From Poriferisodalis sp965208485 (GTDB lineage Bacteria; Actinomycetota; Acidimicrobiia; Acidimicrobiales; Poriferisodalaceae): a stretch of DNA of 64,000 nt. Below, piece by piece: positions 38,173 to 47,248 of this stretch; within the stretch, counting starts at the first letter, position 1; every line of letters begins with the position of its first letter. The stretch covers positions 2,356,001 through 2,420,000 of the forward strand of contig NZ_OZ242344.1 in NCBI RefSeq assembly GCF_965208485.1, written 5' to 3'. A program made the translations under genes and the position numbers. Under the pieces are notes generated by a model. The model had not been told where the DNA came from and ran no database searches. It was given only the letters and a program-made list of their open reading frames with translations.

Positions 38173-41100
38173 CCTATTGCCGCATCGCGGCTTGCGCTGT
38201 GATGGCCACAGCGCTTGCTGCGGTCTCGGTCGCGCCGGTCGCTGAGCGGCCGGCCTCTGCTGCAGAACCCGCGGCGATGCCTGCGTCGGCGTCCCTTGTC
38301 GAACCGTCTGAGCACATATCGGTTCCGTCGTCCGCGGCGTCGGTTGTGTCGGAGGTGGGGCCTCCTGAGCAACAGGAGCGCTCGTTCTCTGTGCCCGGCG
38401 CGCCGGTGCTGGGCACGGGCTTCGTGTTCGAGGGCGAGCGGGTGTCGCCGGGGGTCGCGTCGCTGGGCTGGGACGAGGTGCCCGGCGCGTCGGGTCATGA
38501 GCTGATGTTCCGCGGCCCCAGTGGCTGGCTGCTGCTGTCTGAGCGTGAGCCGGTTGGGGGCGTGATCGTCGAGTTCGAGGGGTCCTCCGCGGTGGTGGGC
38601 GGCTTGCCCGAGGATGTGCCGCGGTGGAGGTTCGCGGTGCGGGCCCGCAACGTGTACGGGGTGTCGCGGTGGTCTGCGTCCGCGGCCGTTGAGTCACCGC
38701 AGCGAGCGGCGCCGGAGCCGGTGTTCGATCCGTTCACCTCTCCGACGCGCTCTGGGATCGACCTTGAGCGTTTGCGCGAAGCAGCAGCCACCATCACTCC
38801 CGGAGCAGCGGACTGCTCCGCAGTTCCGGCCCTGGATGTGGAGGGCGTGACGGTGGTGGACCCGCCAGCGAGTCTCGGCGACCCCGACGCATCGCTCACG
38901 GTTGCCGAGGTAGTGCGAGTTGCGGGCGGCTGTCTGGTGGTGGAGCACGTGGCGCTGGCAGGACGCACCGTGGCTCAAATGCGGGCACTGCTGGCAGCAG
39001 ACGCGAGCGTTCACGCCGTCGGCGAACCGGCGAGGCAGCTCGTTCCTGGCCACGGCAGCGACGCTCACAGCCACACCGGCGGGCATCACAACGACAGCGG
39101 CCTCGCTGCGAAGGACGATGTCACGGCAGTGCAGTGGCATCTGCCGCAGCCCACGATGAACGCGCTGTGGGCACGATGGAACGACGACCCTGGTGCACAG
39201 GTGATCGTGGCAGTGCTCGACACCGGAATGGACATCACCCACCCGGACTTCACCGAGAACGAAGACGACCCGCTGGTCGCGAACACCAACCACCGCATCG
39301 TGGAAGGCCGCGGCTGCCACGTCAGGGACCGTCGCGGTCACGGCACCCGGATGTCGGGCATCATCGCAGCAGAGCTCGGCGGCGGCCATGTCGCCGGCGT
39401 GGCGCCCGAAGCGAGAATCATGCCCTTGGGAATCAAGGGACTGAATGTCGATTCAACAGGCAATGATTGTTCTGACCCCGTGGAACGGTCGGCCGCAATG
39501 ACTCCGCCTACGGCGATCGCGGCTGCCGTGAACGGCGGCGCGCGGGTCATCAACATGTCCTTCTTCGACACCAATCGCCATGACCGAAGCGATATTGATG
39601 TCGGCGGCGTCGGCATCCCCTCCACCGACACCTGGGAACTCGCGCTGCGGGCCGCGACGATGCTGGGAGTAGTGGCCGTCGCAGCCGCGGGCAATTGCGG
39701 CAGCGACGACGTTGAGACGAGGGACATCAATGCAGAAGATGACGAGAAGGAACCGGAGTATGTGAAGAAGAGGAAGTGGGAATGGGAACGCTGTTCTGAG
39801 CACAACGCACGGGTCACGCCGGCTGTCTTCGACGATGTGATTGCGGTGGCTGCCATCAACAGCGATGGAAACCGTACGGAACTCAGCACTTCCAATGAAG
39901 TCGTAGACGTGGCCGCTCCGGGCCACAAGATCCTCACCACCCAGAAGGCTTGCTCGAGCACGCATTGCGTCTGGGAGTCAGGGGGCACGTCGGCGGCGTC
40001 GGCGTTTGTGTCGGGGGTGGTGGCGTTGATGCTGAATCGTTATCCGGGGGCGACGGTGGGTCAGGTGCGGCGTGCGTTGGAAGACAGTGCGCGTCATCCC
40101 ACGGACGTTGTGCGTGACGACGAGTACGGCCACGGGATTGTGGACCCGGCCGCGGCGATCATCGAGTTGGGCAGGCTGGTGGATGCGTTGGGGCCAGTGG
40201 GTTCCAAGGGTGGGTTCCGGTCGTTGTCTGCTGGTGCGCGTCACGCGTGTGGGGTGCGGGACAACGGCGCGGTGTCGTGCTGGGGTTTGGCTTCGGTGGT
40301 GGATGAGGTGCCTGATGTGGCGTTCCGTTCGTTGTCGTCGTCGCCGGGGGCTGATTTTGTGTGCGGGGTGCGGGTGGCTGATCACGCGGTGCAGTGCTGG
40401 GGTGACGTTCCCGCTGAGGTGACCGCTGATGTGGTCGGGCGTCGCGTGCTGGATACTGATGGCGCGACGGCGCTTGATGGCCGTTTTGAGAAGGTGGCGG
40501 TCGGGGATCGTCATGTGTGCGGGGTGCGGCTCAATGGGCCGGTGGTGTGCTGGGGTGACAACGCTGTGGGGCAGACCGACTCGCCTTGGAGGGTGTTCAC
40601 CGTGGCGCAGGCGAATGTCACCGAGATAGCGGCTGGGGGCGAGCACAGCTGCGCTGTGTCGATGCAGACGGGCCTGTTGTGCTGGGGACAGATCCTCGGG
40701 AGCCGCTATCCGCCCGCCAGTTCGGCCGTGATCGCTCGCCAGATCGCCGCTGGGGCAGTCAATACGTGTGTGATCGACGAGGACCACGAGTTGGAGTGCT
40801 TCGGTTCGAACAGCCGCGGGGTGCTCGATGTGCCTGAGGGCGAGTTCGTGTCGCTGGACGCGGGCTCCCATCACATGTGCGCGGTATCCAACGTCGGGAG
40901 CTTGCGCTGCTGGGGCGACAGTGCCGATGGTCGGCTGGCTGCGCCTCGGGGCCGCTACTCGCAGGTGGCTGTGGGTGATCGTCACGCTTGCGCGTTGAGC
41001 GTGTACGGCAGGGTTCGCTGCTGGGGCCACAACGGAGATGGCCGGGCGCCCCGGCAGGGGCAGCTCAGCAGCCTGTCTCTGACTGCCGGCGGGGTGGATC

Positions 41101-43049
41101 TGCTGTCGGGGCGCTTCAGCCCGGAGGTGACCAGCTACACCGTGAGGACCAGCGAGACCACAGCGACGCTGCGCGCCTCCGCTGATGAGGTCCGAACCCA
41201 CAGCCGCATCTGCGCTACCTCGGGGCGGCGACGGGTTTGCGAACAGATTGACCGGTCCTCGCCGGTCGCGCTGGTCGACGGCGACGGGGTAACGATTCGC
41301 GTGCAAGCCCTGTTCGGGTTCGGCGAGACGCGCTCCTACCGGATCGACATCTCCTCGCCGCCGAGGTTGGATTCGCTGCGGCTGGTCCCCAGCGGGTCGG
41401 GGCCGCAGTGCTCGCCGCAGTGCCCGGCGTTGGCGTTGGACCCGGCGTTCGATTCGGGCGTGACCGGGTACCGCACGGTTGCGGGGGCCGATGTGGCTGA
41501 GTTGACGGTGGAGTACAGGGCCGTGAACGGCACTGTGCGTGTGTTGCCTGAGGATGCGGTGCCGCCTTTGTCGGGTGCGGTCGATCCGATGCCGGGTCAT
41601 CAGGTGGCGTTGGGCACTGATCGGGGGTTTGCGTCGGTGTCAGCGGGGTGGGGCCATTCGTGCGGTGTGAAATCGGGTGGGTCGGTGGCGTGCTGGGGCG
41701 ATGACTCTGCTGGGGAATCGGATGCGCCGTCGGGTTCGTTCGGTTCGGTGTCTGCTGGCGGTTTGCATTCGTGCGGCGTGAAGTCTGGCGGCACGGCGGC
41801 GTGTTGGGGTGATGACTCCCAGGGTCAGGCGTCGGCGCCGTCGGGTTCGTTCGTGTCGGTGTCTGCTGGCGGTTCGCATTCGTGCGGGGTGAAGTCCGAC
41901 GACAGCGTGGTGTGCTGGGGTGATGACTCCCAGGGTCAGGCGTCGGCGCCGTCGGGTTCGTTCGTGTCGGTGTCTGCTGGCGGTTTGCATTCGTGCGGGG
42001 TGAAGTCTGGCGGCACGGCGGCGTGTTGGGGTGATGACTCTCAGGGTCAGGCGTCGGCGCCGTCGGGTTCGTTCGTGTCGGTGTCTGCTGGTGGTTCGCA
42101 TTCGTGCGGGGTGAAGTCCGATGACACGGTGGTGTGTTGGGGGAGTGATTCCTGGGGTCAGGTTTCCTCGACGCCGTCGGGTTCGTTCGATTCGGTGTCG
42201 GCGGGCGATGAGCACTCGTGCGGCCTGAAATCTGGCGGCACCGTGGCGTGCTGGGGTCATCCTGACGGCGGGACGGCGGCGCCGTCGGGTTCTGTGGTGT
42301 CGGTGTCGGCTGGCGATGAGCACTCGTGCGCCGTGACATCTGGCGGGATGGCGGTCTGTTGGGGTTATGACTCCTATGGGCAGGCGGCGGCGCCGTCGGG
42401 CGCGTTCGGTTCGGTGTCGGCGGGTTCGTGGCACACCTGTGCTGTGGCGTCTGGTGGTTCCGCGTCGTGCTGGGGGTTCCCCGACGACCGGGCGTCGCCG
42501 CCGTCGGGCTCATTCAGCGTGGTGTCTGGGGGCTGGTGGCATTCGTGCGGCGTGAAGTCTGATGGGACTGCGGCATGTTGGGGTTCGGACTTCGATGGAC
42601 GGGCGTCGCCGCCGTCGGGTTCGTTCAGCTCGGTGTCTGCTGACCGATTCCATTCGTGCGGCGTCAAGACCGACGCCACGGCAGTGTGCTGGGGTCACAA
42701 CGGCGACGGTCAAGCAGGCGCGCCGTCGGGTTCGTTTAGTTCGGTGTCGGCTGGGGGGTTCCATTCGTGCGGGGTGAAGACCGATGCCACGGTGGTGTGC
42801 TGGGGGTACAACGGCGACGGCCGGGCAAGTGCGCCGTCGGGTTCGTTTAGTTCGGTGTCGGCTGGGGGGTTCCATTCGTGCGGGGTGAAGACCGATGCCA
42901 CGGTGGTGTGCTGGGGGTACAACGATGACGGCCGGGCGTCGCCTCCCGCCGGCTCGTTCGCGTCGGTGTCTGCTGGGATATGGCATGCGTGCGGCGTGAG
43001 GACTGACGCCACGGTGGCGTGCTGGGGCGAGCGGTTCCGGGCAGTCTGA
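38169..43049 (+). CDS. Secreted subtilisin-like protease with FnIII-like and RCC1 domains (N-terminal part of a split giant protein)
   Basis: A 1626-residue protein. Signal peptide to about residue 32; FnIII-like domain about 85-175; S8 protease domain about 340-650 with the triad Asp351 (AVLDTGMD), His391 (GHGTRMSG) and Ser608 (GGTSAASAF) and oxyanion Asn509 (AAAGNCG). RCC1 block 1 is about 680-960. Two cadherin-like/Ig-like modules follow at about 960-1150 (LSSLSLTAGGVDL...SYTVR, LDSLRLVP). RCC1 block 2 is about 1154-1626, made of 13 nearly identical 36-38-residue units. The frame stops in repeat 13 after WGERF, while the next repeat continues in another frame, so the protein was originally fused to the LRR protein that follows. 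It is the only copy of three with an intact protease. Substrate unknown. Confidence 0.85.
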   Translation: MTYCRIAACAVMATALAAVSVAPVAERPASAAEPAAMPASASLVEPSEHISVPSSAASVVSEVGPPEQQERSFSVPGAPVLGTGFVFEGERVSPGVASLGWDEVPGASGHELMFRGPSGWLLLSEREPVGGVIVEFEGSSAVVGGLPEDVPRWRFAVRARNVYGVSRWSASAAVESPQRAAPEPVFDPFTSPTRSGIDLERLREAAATITPGAADCSAVPALDVEGVTVVDPPASLGDPDASLTVAEVVRVAGGCLVVEHVALAGRTVAQMRALLAADASVHAVGEPARQLVPGHGSDAHSHTGGHHNDSGLAAKDDVTAVQWHLPQPTMNALWARWNDDPGAQVIVAVLDTGMDITHPDFTENEDDPLVANTNHRIVEGRGCHVRDRRGHGTRMSGIIAAELGGGHVAGVAPEARIMPLGIKGLNVDSTGNDCSDPVERSAAMTPPTAIAAAVNGGARVINMSFFDTNRHDRSDIDVGGVGIPSTDTWELALRAATMLGVVAVAAAGNCGSDDVETRDINAEDDEKEPEYVKKRKWEWERCSEHNARVTPAVFDDVIAVAAINSDGNRTELSTSNEVVDVAAPGHKILTTQKACSSTHCVWESGGTSAASAFVSGVVALMLNRYPGATVGQVRRALEDSARHPTDVVRDDEYGHGIVDPAAAIIELGRLVDALGPVGSKGGFRSLSAGARHACGVRDNGAVSCWGLASVVDEVPDVAFRSLSSSPGADFVCGVRVADHAVQCWGDVPAEVTADVVGRRVLDTDGATALDGRFEKVAVGDRHVCGVRLNGPVVCWGDNAVGQTDSPWRVFTVAQANVTEIAAGGEHSCAVSMQTGLLCWGQILGSRYPPASSAVIARQIAAGAVNTCVIDEDHELECFGSNSRGVLDVPEGEFVSLDAGSHHMCAVSNVGSLRCWGDSADGRLAAPRGRYSQVAVGDRHACALSVYGRVRCWGHNGDGRAPRQGQLSSLSLTAGGVDLLSGRFSPEVTSYTVRTSETTATLRASADEVRTHSRICATSGRRRVCEQIDRSSPVALVDGDGVTIRVQALFGFGETRSYRIDISSPPRLDSLRLVPSGSGPQCSPQCPALALDPAFDSGVTGYRTVAGADVAELTVEYRAVNGTVRVLPEDAVPPLSGAVDPMPGHQVALGTDRGFASVSAGWGHSCGVKSGGSVACWGDDSAGESDAPSGSFGSVSAGGLHSCGVKSGGTAACWGDDSQGQASAPSGSFVSVSAGGSHSCGVKSDDSVVCWGDDSQGQASAPSGSFVSVSAGGLHSCGVKSGGTAACWGDDSQGQASAPSGSFVSVSAGGSHSCGVKSDDTVVCWGSDSWGQVSSTPSGSFDSVSAGDEHSCGLKSGGTVACWGHPDGGTAAPSGSVVSVSAGDEHSCAVTSGGMAVCWGYDSYGQAAAPSGAFGSVSAGSWHTCAVASGGSASCWGFPDDRASPPSGSFSVVSGGWWHSCGVKSDGTAACWGSDFDGRASPPSGSFSSVSADRFHSCGVKTDATAVCWGHNGDGQAGAPSGSFSSVSAGGFHSCGVKTDATVVCWGYNGDGRASAPSGSFSSVSAGGFHSCGVKTDATVVCWGYNDDGRASPPAGSFASVSAGIWHACGVRTDATVACWGERFRAV

Positions 43050-43140
43050 TGCGCCGTCGGGTTCGTTCAGTTCGGTGTCTGCTGGGGGGTGGCATTCGTG
43101 CGGGGTGAAGACCGATGCCACGGTGGTGTGCTGGGGCGAG
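41630..43140 (+). repeat. Tandem 111-bp coding repeats (RCC1 units), about 14 copies
   Basis: Each unit encodes GSFxSVSAGGxHSCGVKSxGTxxCWGxDxxGxASAPS-like 36-38 residues, given here only as a pattern. Units 2-5 are almost identical in DNA (shared GTCGGGTTCGTTCGTGTCGG and GGTGATGACTCCCAGGGTCA), as are units 11 and 12. Such identity points to recent amplification or gene conversion, and the number of units is likely to vary between strains and to be error-prone in assembly. Confidence 0.9.
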
Positions 43141-45456
43141 CGGTTCGCCGAGTTGGAGCCCGCCGCGTCTGTGGTGGTGACGCTGAGTGTCGCTGGGCGC
43201 TCGCCCGAGGTGGCGTCGGCGCTGTACGCGGTGCGGGTGCTGCGGTCTCGGCCGCTCTTCGAGAGAGCCACGATGTCGATGGGTCGTGCGGTCAGCGGAT
43301 CGGGCGCAGGCGCGCAGGCGAAGCGCCGTGACGATTCGGTGGGCTGCGCGTCGGCAGCGGATTGCGGCGTTCTGGCGGGAAAGGACTCCGGCGGCGCGCG
43401 CGGCGCATTCGAGGGCGCGACCGCGTCGGTGCGTGCGAGCAGCCGGTTGTCGCGGGGCGCAACCGGCGCTTCTTCTGGCGCCGTGGTGTGCACGGGCACA
43501 CCGGTCCCGCCGGACCAGGCTGTAGCCGTCGCTGACGGAGTGCTGCGTGCTGCTGTCGTGCGGGTGCTGGGCGAAGCGCCCGATGCTTCGGTGACGGCGG
43601 GCGATCTGGCCGGGCTGACGTCTTTGCGGGCGCCGGCGTTGGCGGACGGGCCGCGGGTTGCGAGCCTGTCGGGGCTTGAGCACGCGTCGGGGCTGGTGTC
43701 GTTGGATCTGTCCGGTCACGACATCTCGGACATCTCGCCGTTGGGCTGTTTGGGTTCGCTGTCGGAGTTGGTGCTCGACGGCAACGCGATAGCGGATGTC
43801 TCCGCGCTGTCGGGCCTTGCGGGGTTGGAGGTGTTGGGGCTGAGCGGCAACGCGGTCGCCGATGTATCGCCGCTGGGGGGCCTGACGGGGCTGGGGGTGC
43901 TGGATTTGTCTCACAACGACATCGCCGATGTCGCCGCTTTGTCGGGGCTTGGGGGTCTGCGGCGGCTGAACGTCGGCGGCAACCGGGTCGCTGATGTCGG
44001 CGCCTTGTCGGGGCTGGCTGGTGTGGAGGCGTTGTATCTGTACGGCAACGACATCGCCGACGTTGCGCCGTTGGCGTCGCTGAGGGGCCTCGTCGAGCTG
44101 CACCTGGGCCACAACCAAATCACCGATGTGTCGCCGCTGGGGGGCCTGACCGCTTTGGAGACGCTCGGGGTGGGGGCCAACGCGATCGCGGACATCAGCA
44201 GCTTGTCGGCGCTGACCGGTTTGGAGGCGCTGTATCTGCACGGCAACGGCATCGTCGATGTCGCGGCGGCGGCGGGCCTGTCGGCGTTGGGGTCGTTGTG
44301 GCTGTCTCACAATGACATCGCCGATGTGTCGGCTGTGTCGGGTCTGAGCGGGCTGGGCTATGTCGATGTGCGCCACAACCGCATCTCTGACCCGACGCCG
44401 CTGGACGCGCTCGCTGCCACGGTGCATGCGCGTCCCCAGCAGGACGGCGTGGTCGTGTTCGCGGACGGCGTGCTCGCCGGTGTCGTGCGCGCCGCGCTGG
44501 GTCACACCGCCGCCCAGACCGTGACCGAGTCCGAGCTGGGCGGCCTGGCTCGGCTGGCTCACGTGGGCAGCGGCGCGGCGGGCCGCGTCGAGAGTCTGAG
44601 CGGCCTCGAGCACGCTGCGGCGCTGGAGGAGCTGCGGCTGCGCAACAATCGCGTGACGGACATCTCGCCGCTGGCCGGTCTGGGGTCGCTGGAGCAGCTG
44701 GATCTGCAGGGCAATGGGTTCACTGATCTGGCGCGACCGCGAAGCCTGGGCGGGCTGCGCTGGCTGAGCCTGGGCCGCAACGGCATCGCCGGCATCGACG
44801 CGCTGCCTGTGATGGCCCGCTTGGAGATGCTGTTCTTGGACTTCAACCAGATCAGCGACATCTCGCCGCTGGCGGGGTTCACGGGCTTGGAGCGGCTGGG
44901 GCTGATCGCCAACCGGATCGCCGACATCACGCCCCTCGGCGGGCTCGCGAGGCTGGACTGGCTGATGCTGTCGGGCAACCCTCTCGACAGCATCGACACC
45001 CTCGCAGGGCTCGCGAGCTTGGAGCATCTGCGCATCACCAACACCGGCAGCGCGGACCTCGCCCCTCTTGCTGGGCTCACGGAGCTCGCCGGGCTGTTCG
45101 CTGCCGACAACAGCATCGCCAGCCTCGAGCCGCTGCGCGGCCTGATGAGCCTCCGAAGCGCGCAGCTCAGCCGCAACCGGATCGCCGACCTCGAACCGCT
45201 GCGCGGCCTCACCCGTTTGGGCTGGCTGCATCTCGACGCCAACCGGATCGCCGACATCACGCCCCTCGGCGGGCTCACACGTCTTGGGCTGCTCAACATC
45301 GCCGGCAACCGGATCGCCGACATCACGCCCCTCGGCGGGCTCACCGGTCTGCGAACCCTGTACTCGGGCGGCAACCGCATCACCGGCTTCGCCCCGCTCG
45401 ACGCCATCGCCGGTCTCGTCATCCACGGCCAGCACGACCAGCACCCGGCACCCTGA
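43075..45456 (+). CDS. Leucine-rich-repeat protein (C-terminal part of the split subtilisin-RCC1-LRR protein)
   Basis: A 793-codon frame. Its nominal GTG lies inside an RCC1 unit, and upstream codons in this frame continue the repeat (GQSDAPSGSFSSVSAGG), so it is the natural continuation of the preceding gene after a one-base shift near 43,035. Residues 1-30 complete RCC1 unit 14; 30-160 are a linker. From about residue 155 come two internalin-type blocks, each opened by a cap (VLRAAVVRVLGEAPD..VTAGDLAGL) and together holding about 22 LRRs of 22 residues (LDLSHNDIADVAALSGL, ANRIADITPLGGL). No sorting signal or membrane anchor is at the C-terminus. Without its signal peptide the separate ORF would stay cytoplasmic, so function depends on the frameshift being an error or recoded. 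Confidence 0.75.
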   Translation: MSAGGWHSCGVKTDATVVCWGERFAELEPAASVVVTLSVAGRSPEVASALYAVRVLRSRPLFERATMSMGRAVSGSGAGAQAKRRDDSVGCASAADCGVLAGKDSGGARGAFEGATASVRASSRLSRGATGASSGAVVCTGTPVPPDQAVAVADGVLRAAVVRVLGEAPDASVTAGDLAGLTSLRAPALADGPRVASLSGLEHASGLVSLDLSGHDISDISPLGCLGSLSELVLDGNAIADVSALSGLAGLEVLGLSGNAVADVSPLGGLTGLGVLDLSHNDIADVAALSGLGGLRRLNVGGNRVADVGALSGLAGVEALYLYGNDIADVAPLASLRGLVELHLGHNQITDVSPLGGLTALETLGVGANAIADISSLSALTGLEALYLHGNGIVDVAAAAGLSALGSLWLSHNDIADVSAVSGLSGLGYVDVRHNRISDPTPLDALAATVHARPQQDGVVVFADGVLAGVVRAALGHTAAQTVTESELGGLARLAHVGSGAAGRVESLSGLEHAAALEELRLRNNRVTDISPLAGLGSLEQLDLQGNGFTDLARPRSLGGLRWLSLGRNGIAGIDALPVMARLEMLFLDFNQISDISPLAGFTGLERLGLIANRIADITPLGGLARLDWLMLSGNPLDSIDTLAGLASLEHLRITNTGSADLAPLAGLTELAGLFAADNSIASLEPLRGLMSLRSAQLSRNRIADLEPLRGLTRLGWLHLDANRIADITPLGGLTRLGLLNIAGNRIADITPLGGLTGLRTLYSGGNRITGFAPLDAIAGLVIHGQHDQHPAP

Positions 45457-45479
45457 CCTGCGGTGCGGGGACCGCGGAC

Positions 45480-46392
45480 ACGCCTGCTCCGGGTCCGCTC
45501 GCGGATGCCGGGTCAGCGCTCGGACGCCGAGGCGACTCCGGGCTCCCAGGCGCCAGTCGAGGATCTGCCCGGCGCCGTAGATGTCCGCGAAGCGGTCGAG
45601 CGCTTGGAGGGCGCTGTTGCGGTCGTTCGCGAGACAGAGGCCGCGCAGCTCGCCGAGCGCGTCCCGCGCCGCTCTGACTTGACGCCTTTTTGCCGTCGGT
45701 GCCCCTGAGCGGCCGGGAAGCCCGACAGGGCCGCCTCGCTGCGGTGAGCCACCACGGCGAGGGTCTTGGCGGTGTCGCCGTTGACGAGCACCGTCACATG
45801 CCGGCGCCGCTCGCGGACCGAGGTCTCGTCCGCCCAAAGCACCCCGCACCGGCGGCGGCGGCGATGATCCCCCACCAGACCCGCGTACGCGACCGCCAGC
45901 GCCGTCACCGCGTGCCAGCCCACCCGATGACGGCGCGCCACAGCCGACACCGACATGTCGCGGGCATCGGCCGCCAGCCGCCGCGCCACACGGGCCGCGA
46001 CGCGGCCCTCCAACGCCGGGTGATCCTCCAAGAACCGCCGACCGCAGCCGTCGCAGTCCATCCGCCGCCGGCCCCACATCAGCGTGGCCGGCCCGCCCGA
46101 GACCCCCAAGTCCCGGACCCTCTTGGCGCGCCGGTCATGGACCCTCCCGCTTCTCTCGCCGCAGTCCGAGCACACCGGCCGCGTCGCCGTCGAGCACACC
46201 CCCACCACCAACCCCCGGACGCGTCGACCAGCACCCCGAGCGCCTTGACCTGCCGCAGCCACAACCGCACCGACACAACACCACTCGCCATCGAGGCCCT
46301 CCAGGGTTCGGCGTCTCCAAAAACCGATCCCAGCAGGGCCTCGACCCACCTCAACGGACCTTCAGCGCCACCTCATCCCACAAAACCGCGAA
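45480..46392 (-). pseudogene. ISL3-family transposase and one IS end, truncated
   Basis: Minus-strand frames give an ISL3 transposase: zinc-finger region CSDCGERSGRVHDRRAKRVRDL, CDGCGRRF, an HTH (VSAVARRHRVGWHAV), the DDE start GVLWADETSVRERRRH, and, after a frameshift near 45,690, ARDALGELRGLCLANDRNSALQALDRFADIYGAG. The C-terminal third and the right end are missing where the LRR gene ends. The terminal repeat CCCACAAAACCGCGAA is at 46377-46392, matching the ends of the MITE-like element at 15,696. Confidence 0.78.
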
Positions 46393-46624
46393 GCGCCTCC
46401 TTGTTCGCCGGTCCTCATCAAAACACCACCCTGACCTGCGGTTTCGTCGTCGGCGGCGACTCATACGAATTCGGTGATCTCCGCTTCTGTTGCCTCCGTT
46501 AGCCTTGGCAGTCAGGTTTCTGTGCAGGAAGAGCGACATCGCAGGTGGCCGATTGGTGGACTTCGCCTCAGTCAGTTGCTATCCTTGTGGCATAACACCC
46601 TGCTCGCTTCGACGTTCAGGACCC

Positions 46625-46656
46625 GAGGCCCCTCCTTGCGAGGGGCCTCTGTTATT
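46625..46656 (+). terminator. Strong hairpin terminator, possibly of a small RNA
   Basis: GAGGCCCCT (46625-46633) pairs perfectly with AGGGGCCTC (46641-46649) around a 7-base loop, followed by TGTTATT. Upstream, TTGCTATCCT near 46,577 could serve as a -10 region (TATCCT), giving a transcript of about 60 bases. No coding gene lies upstream on this strand within 1 kb (the LRR gene ends at 45,456 and the ISL3 remnant is antisense), so either a small RNA or a distal terminator is possible. Confidence 0.55.
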
Positions 46657-46692
46657 GCCAGATGAGTGGGCGTATTGCCAGATGAGTGGGCG
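46653..46692. repeat. 20-bp perfect tandem duplication
   Basis: TATTGCCAGATGAGTGGGCG occurs twice head to tail (46653-46672, 46673-46692), overlapping the tail of the terminator. Confidence 0.9.
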
Positions 46693-47248
46693 GTGCAAGA
46701 TCCGACCACTTCTCTGCTGGTCTATTGCGAACAGCCGCATAGAAGTTCAGACCGTCTATGTAAACGCTCCATGCGACGCCGGTCGACACCGTGCCGATCA
46801 CTGAGCTGCTCCAAGCGCGACTGCGAACAGCACCTCAGAGTTGCAGCGAGACTGCGCGCGATGTGTCCGAGACCGATCAGCGCACCATGTGTCGGTTGAC
46901 ATCCGCCGGCCCGCGGATGGCACGTTGCGGACACTCAAGGAGGCGCTTCTCGTTCGGCTCACTGCCGATCCGACAGCGCGTGCCAACCAAGGACTCTGGC
47001 ACGCTCGATTGAACCCTCGCTCGCCATCGGCGGTCACCGGCGAAGTTGACGCCAGACAGCGGCGCAGACGTGGAGACCGGAGCGTGGCCGCAGGTCAATG
47101 CATGTGGTGCTCTTCCCGCTCGCACGGGAGCAACGGACGGGGATCGATCTGGCCTTCAGCACCGGAGCGACCCTACACGCGAGTCGCCTGCAAATGCCCG
47201 GCCGGTGACCGCGAGGACGGCCAGATCGACGGCAAGCTCTATCGGTGC
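46693..47248. other. Non-coding or degenerate tract
   Basis: No gene supported. Frames here are short or lack family features. A minus-strand frame reading LADRHGV-like and VDRRRMERLH near 46,760 may be the tail of an old regulatory or transposase gene, but it cannot be assigned. The downstream end borders the MFS gene stop at 47,249. Confidence 0.5.

Noticed and set aside
41630..43140. Possible CRISPR-like array
   Set aside because: Repeat units are 111 bases without unique spacers and are in frame with RCC1 coding units; no cas genes are present.
42847..46077. Very long minus-strand open frame (1,076 codons) across the LRR and RCC1 region
   Set aside because: It is the antisense shadow of repetitive GC-rich coding sequence; its product is low-complexity with repeated QRRDI-type units mirroring the LRR period, and the plus-strand LRR and RCC1 frames are clearly real. 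Its upstream end overlaps the ISL3 transposase frame by chance.
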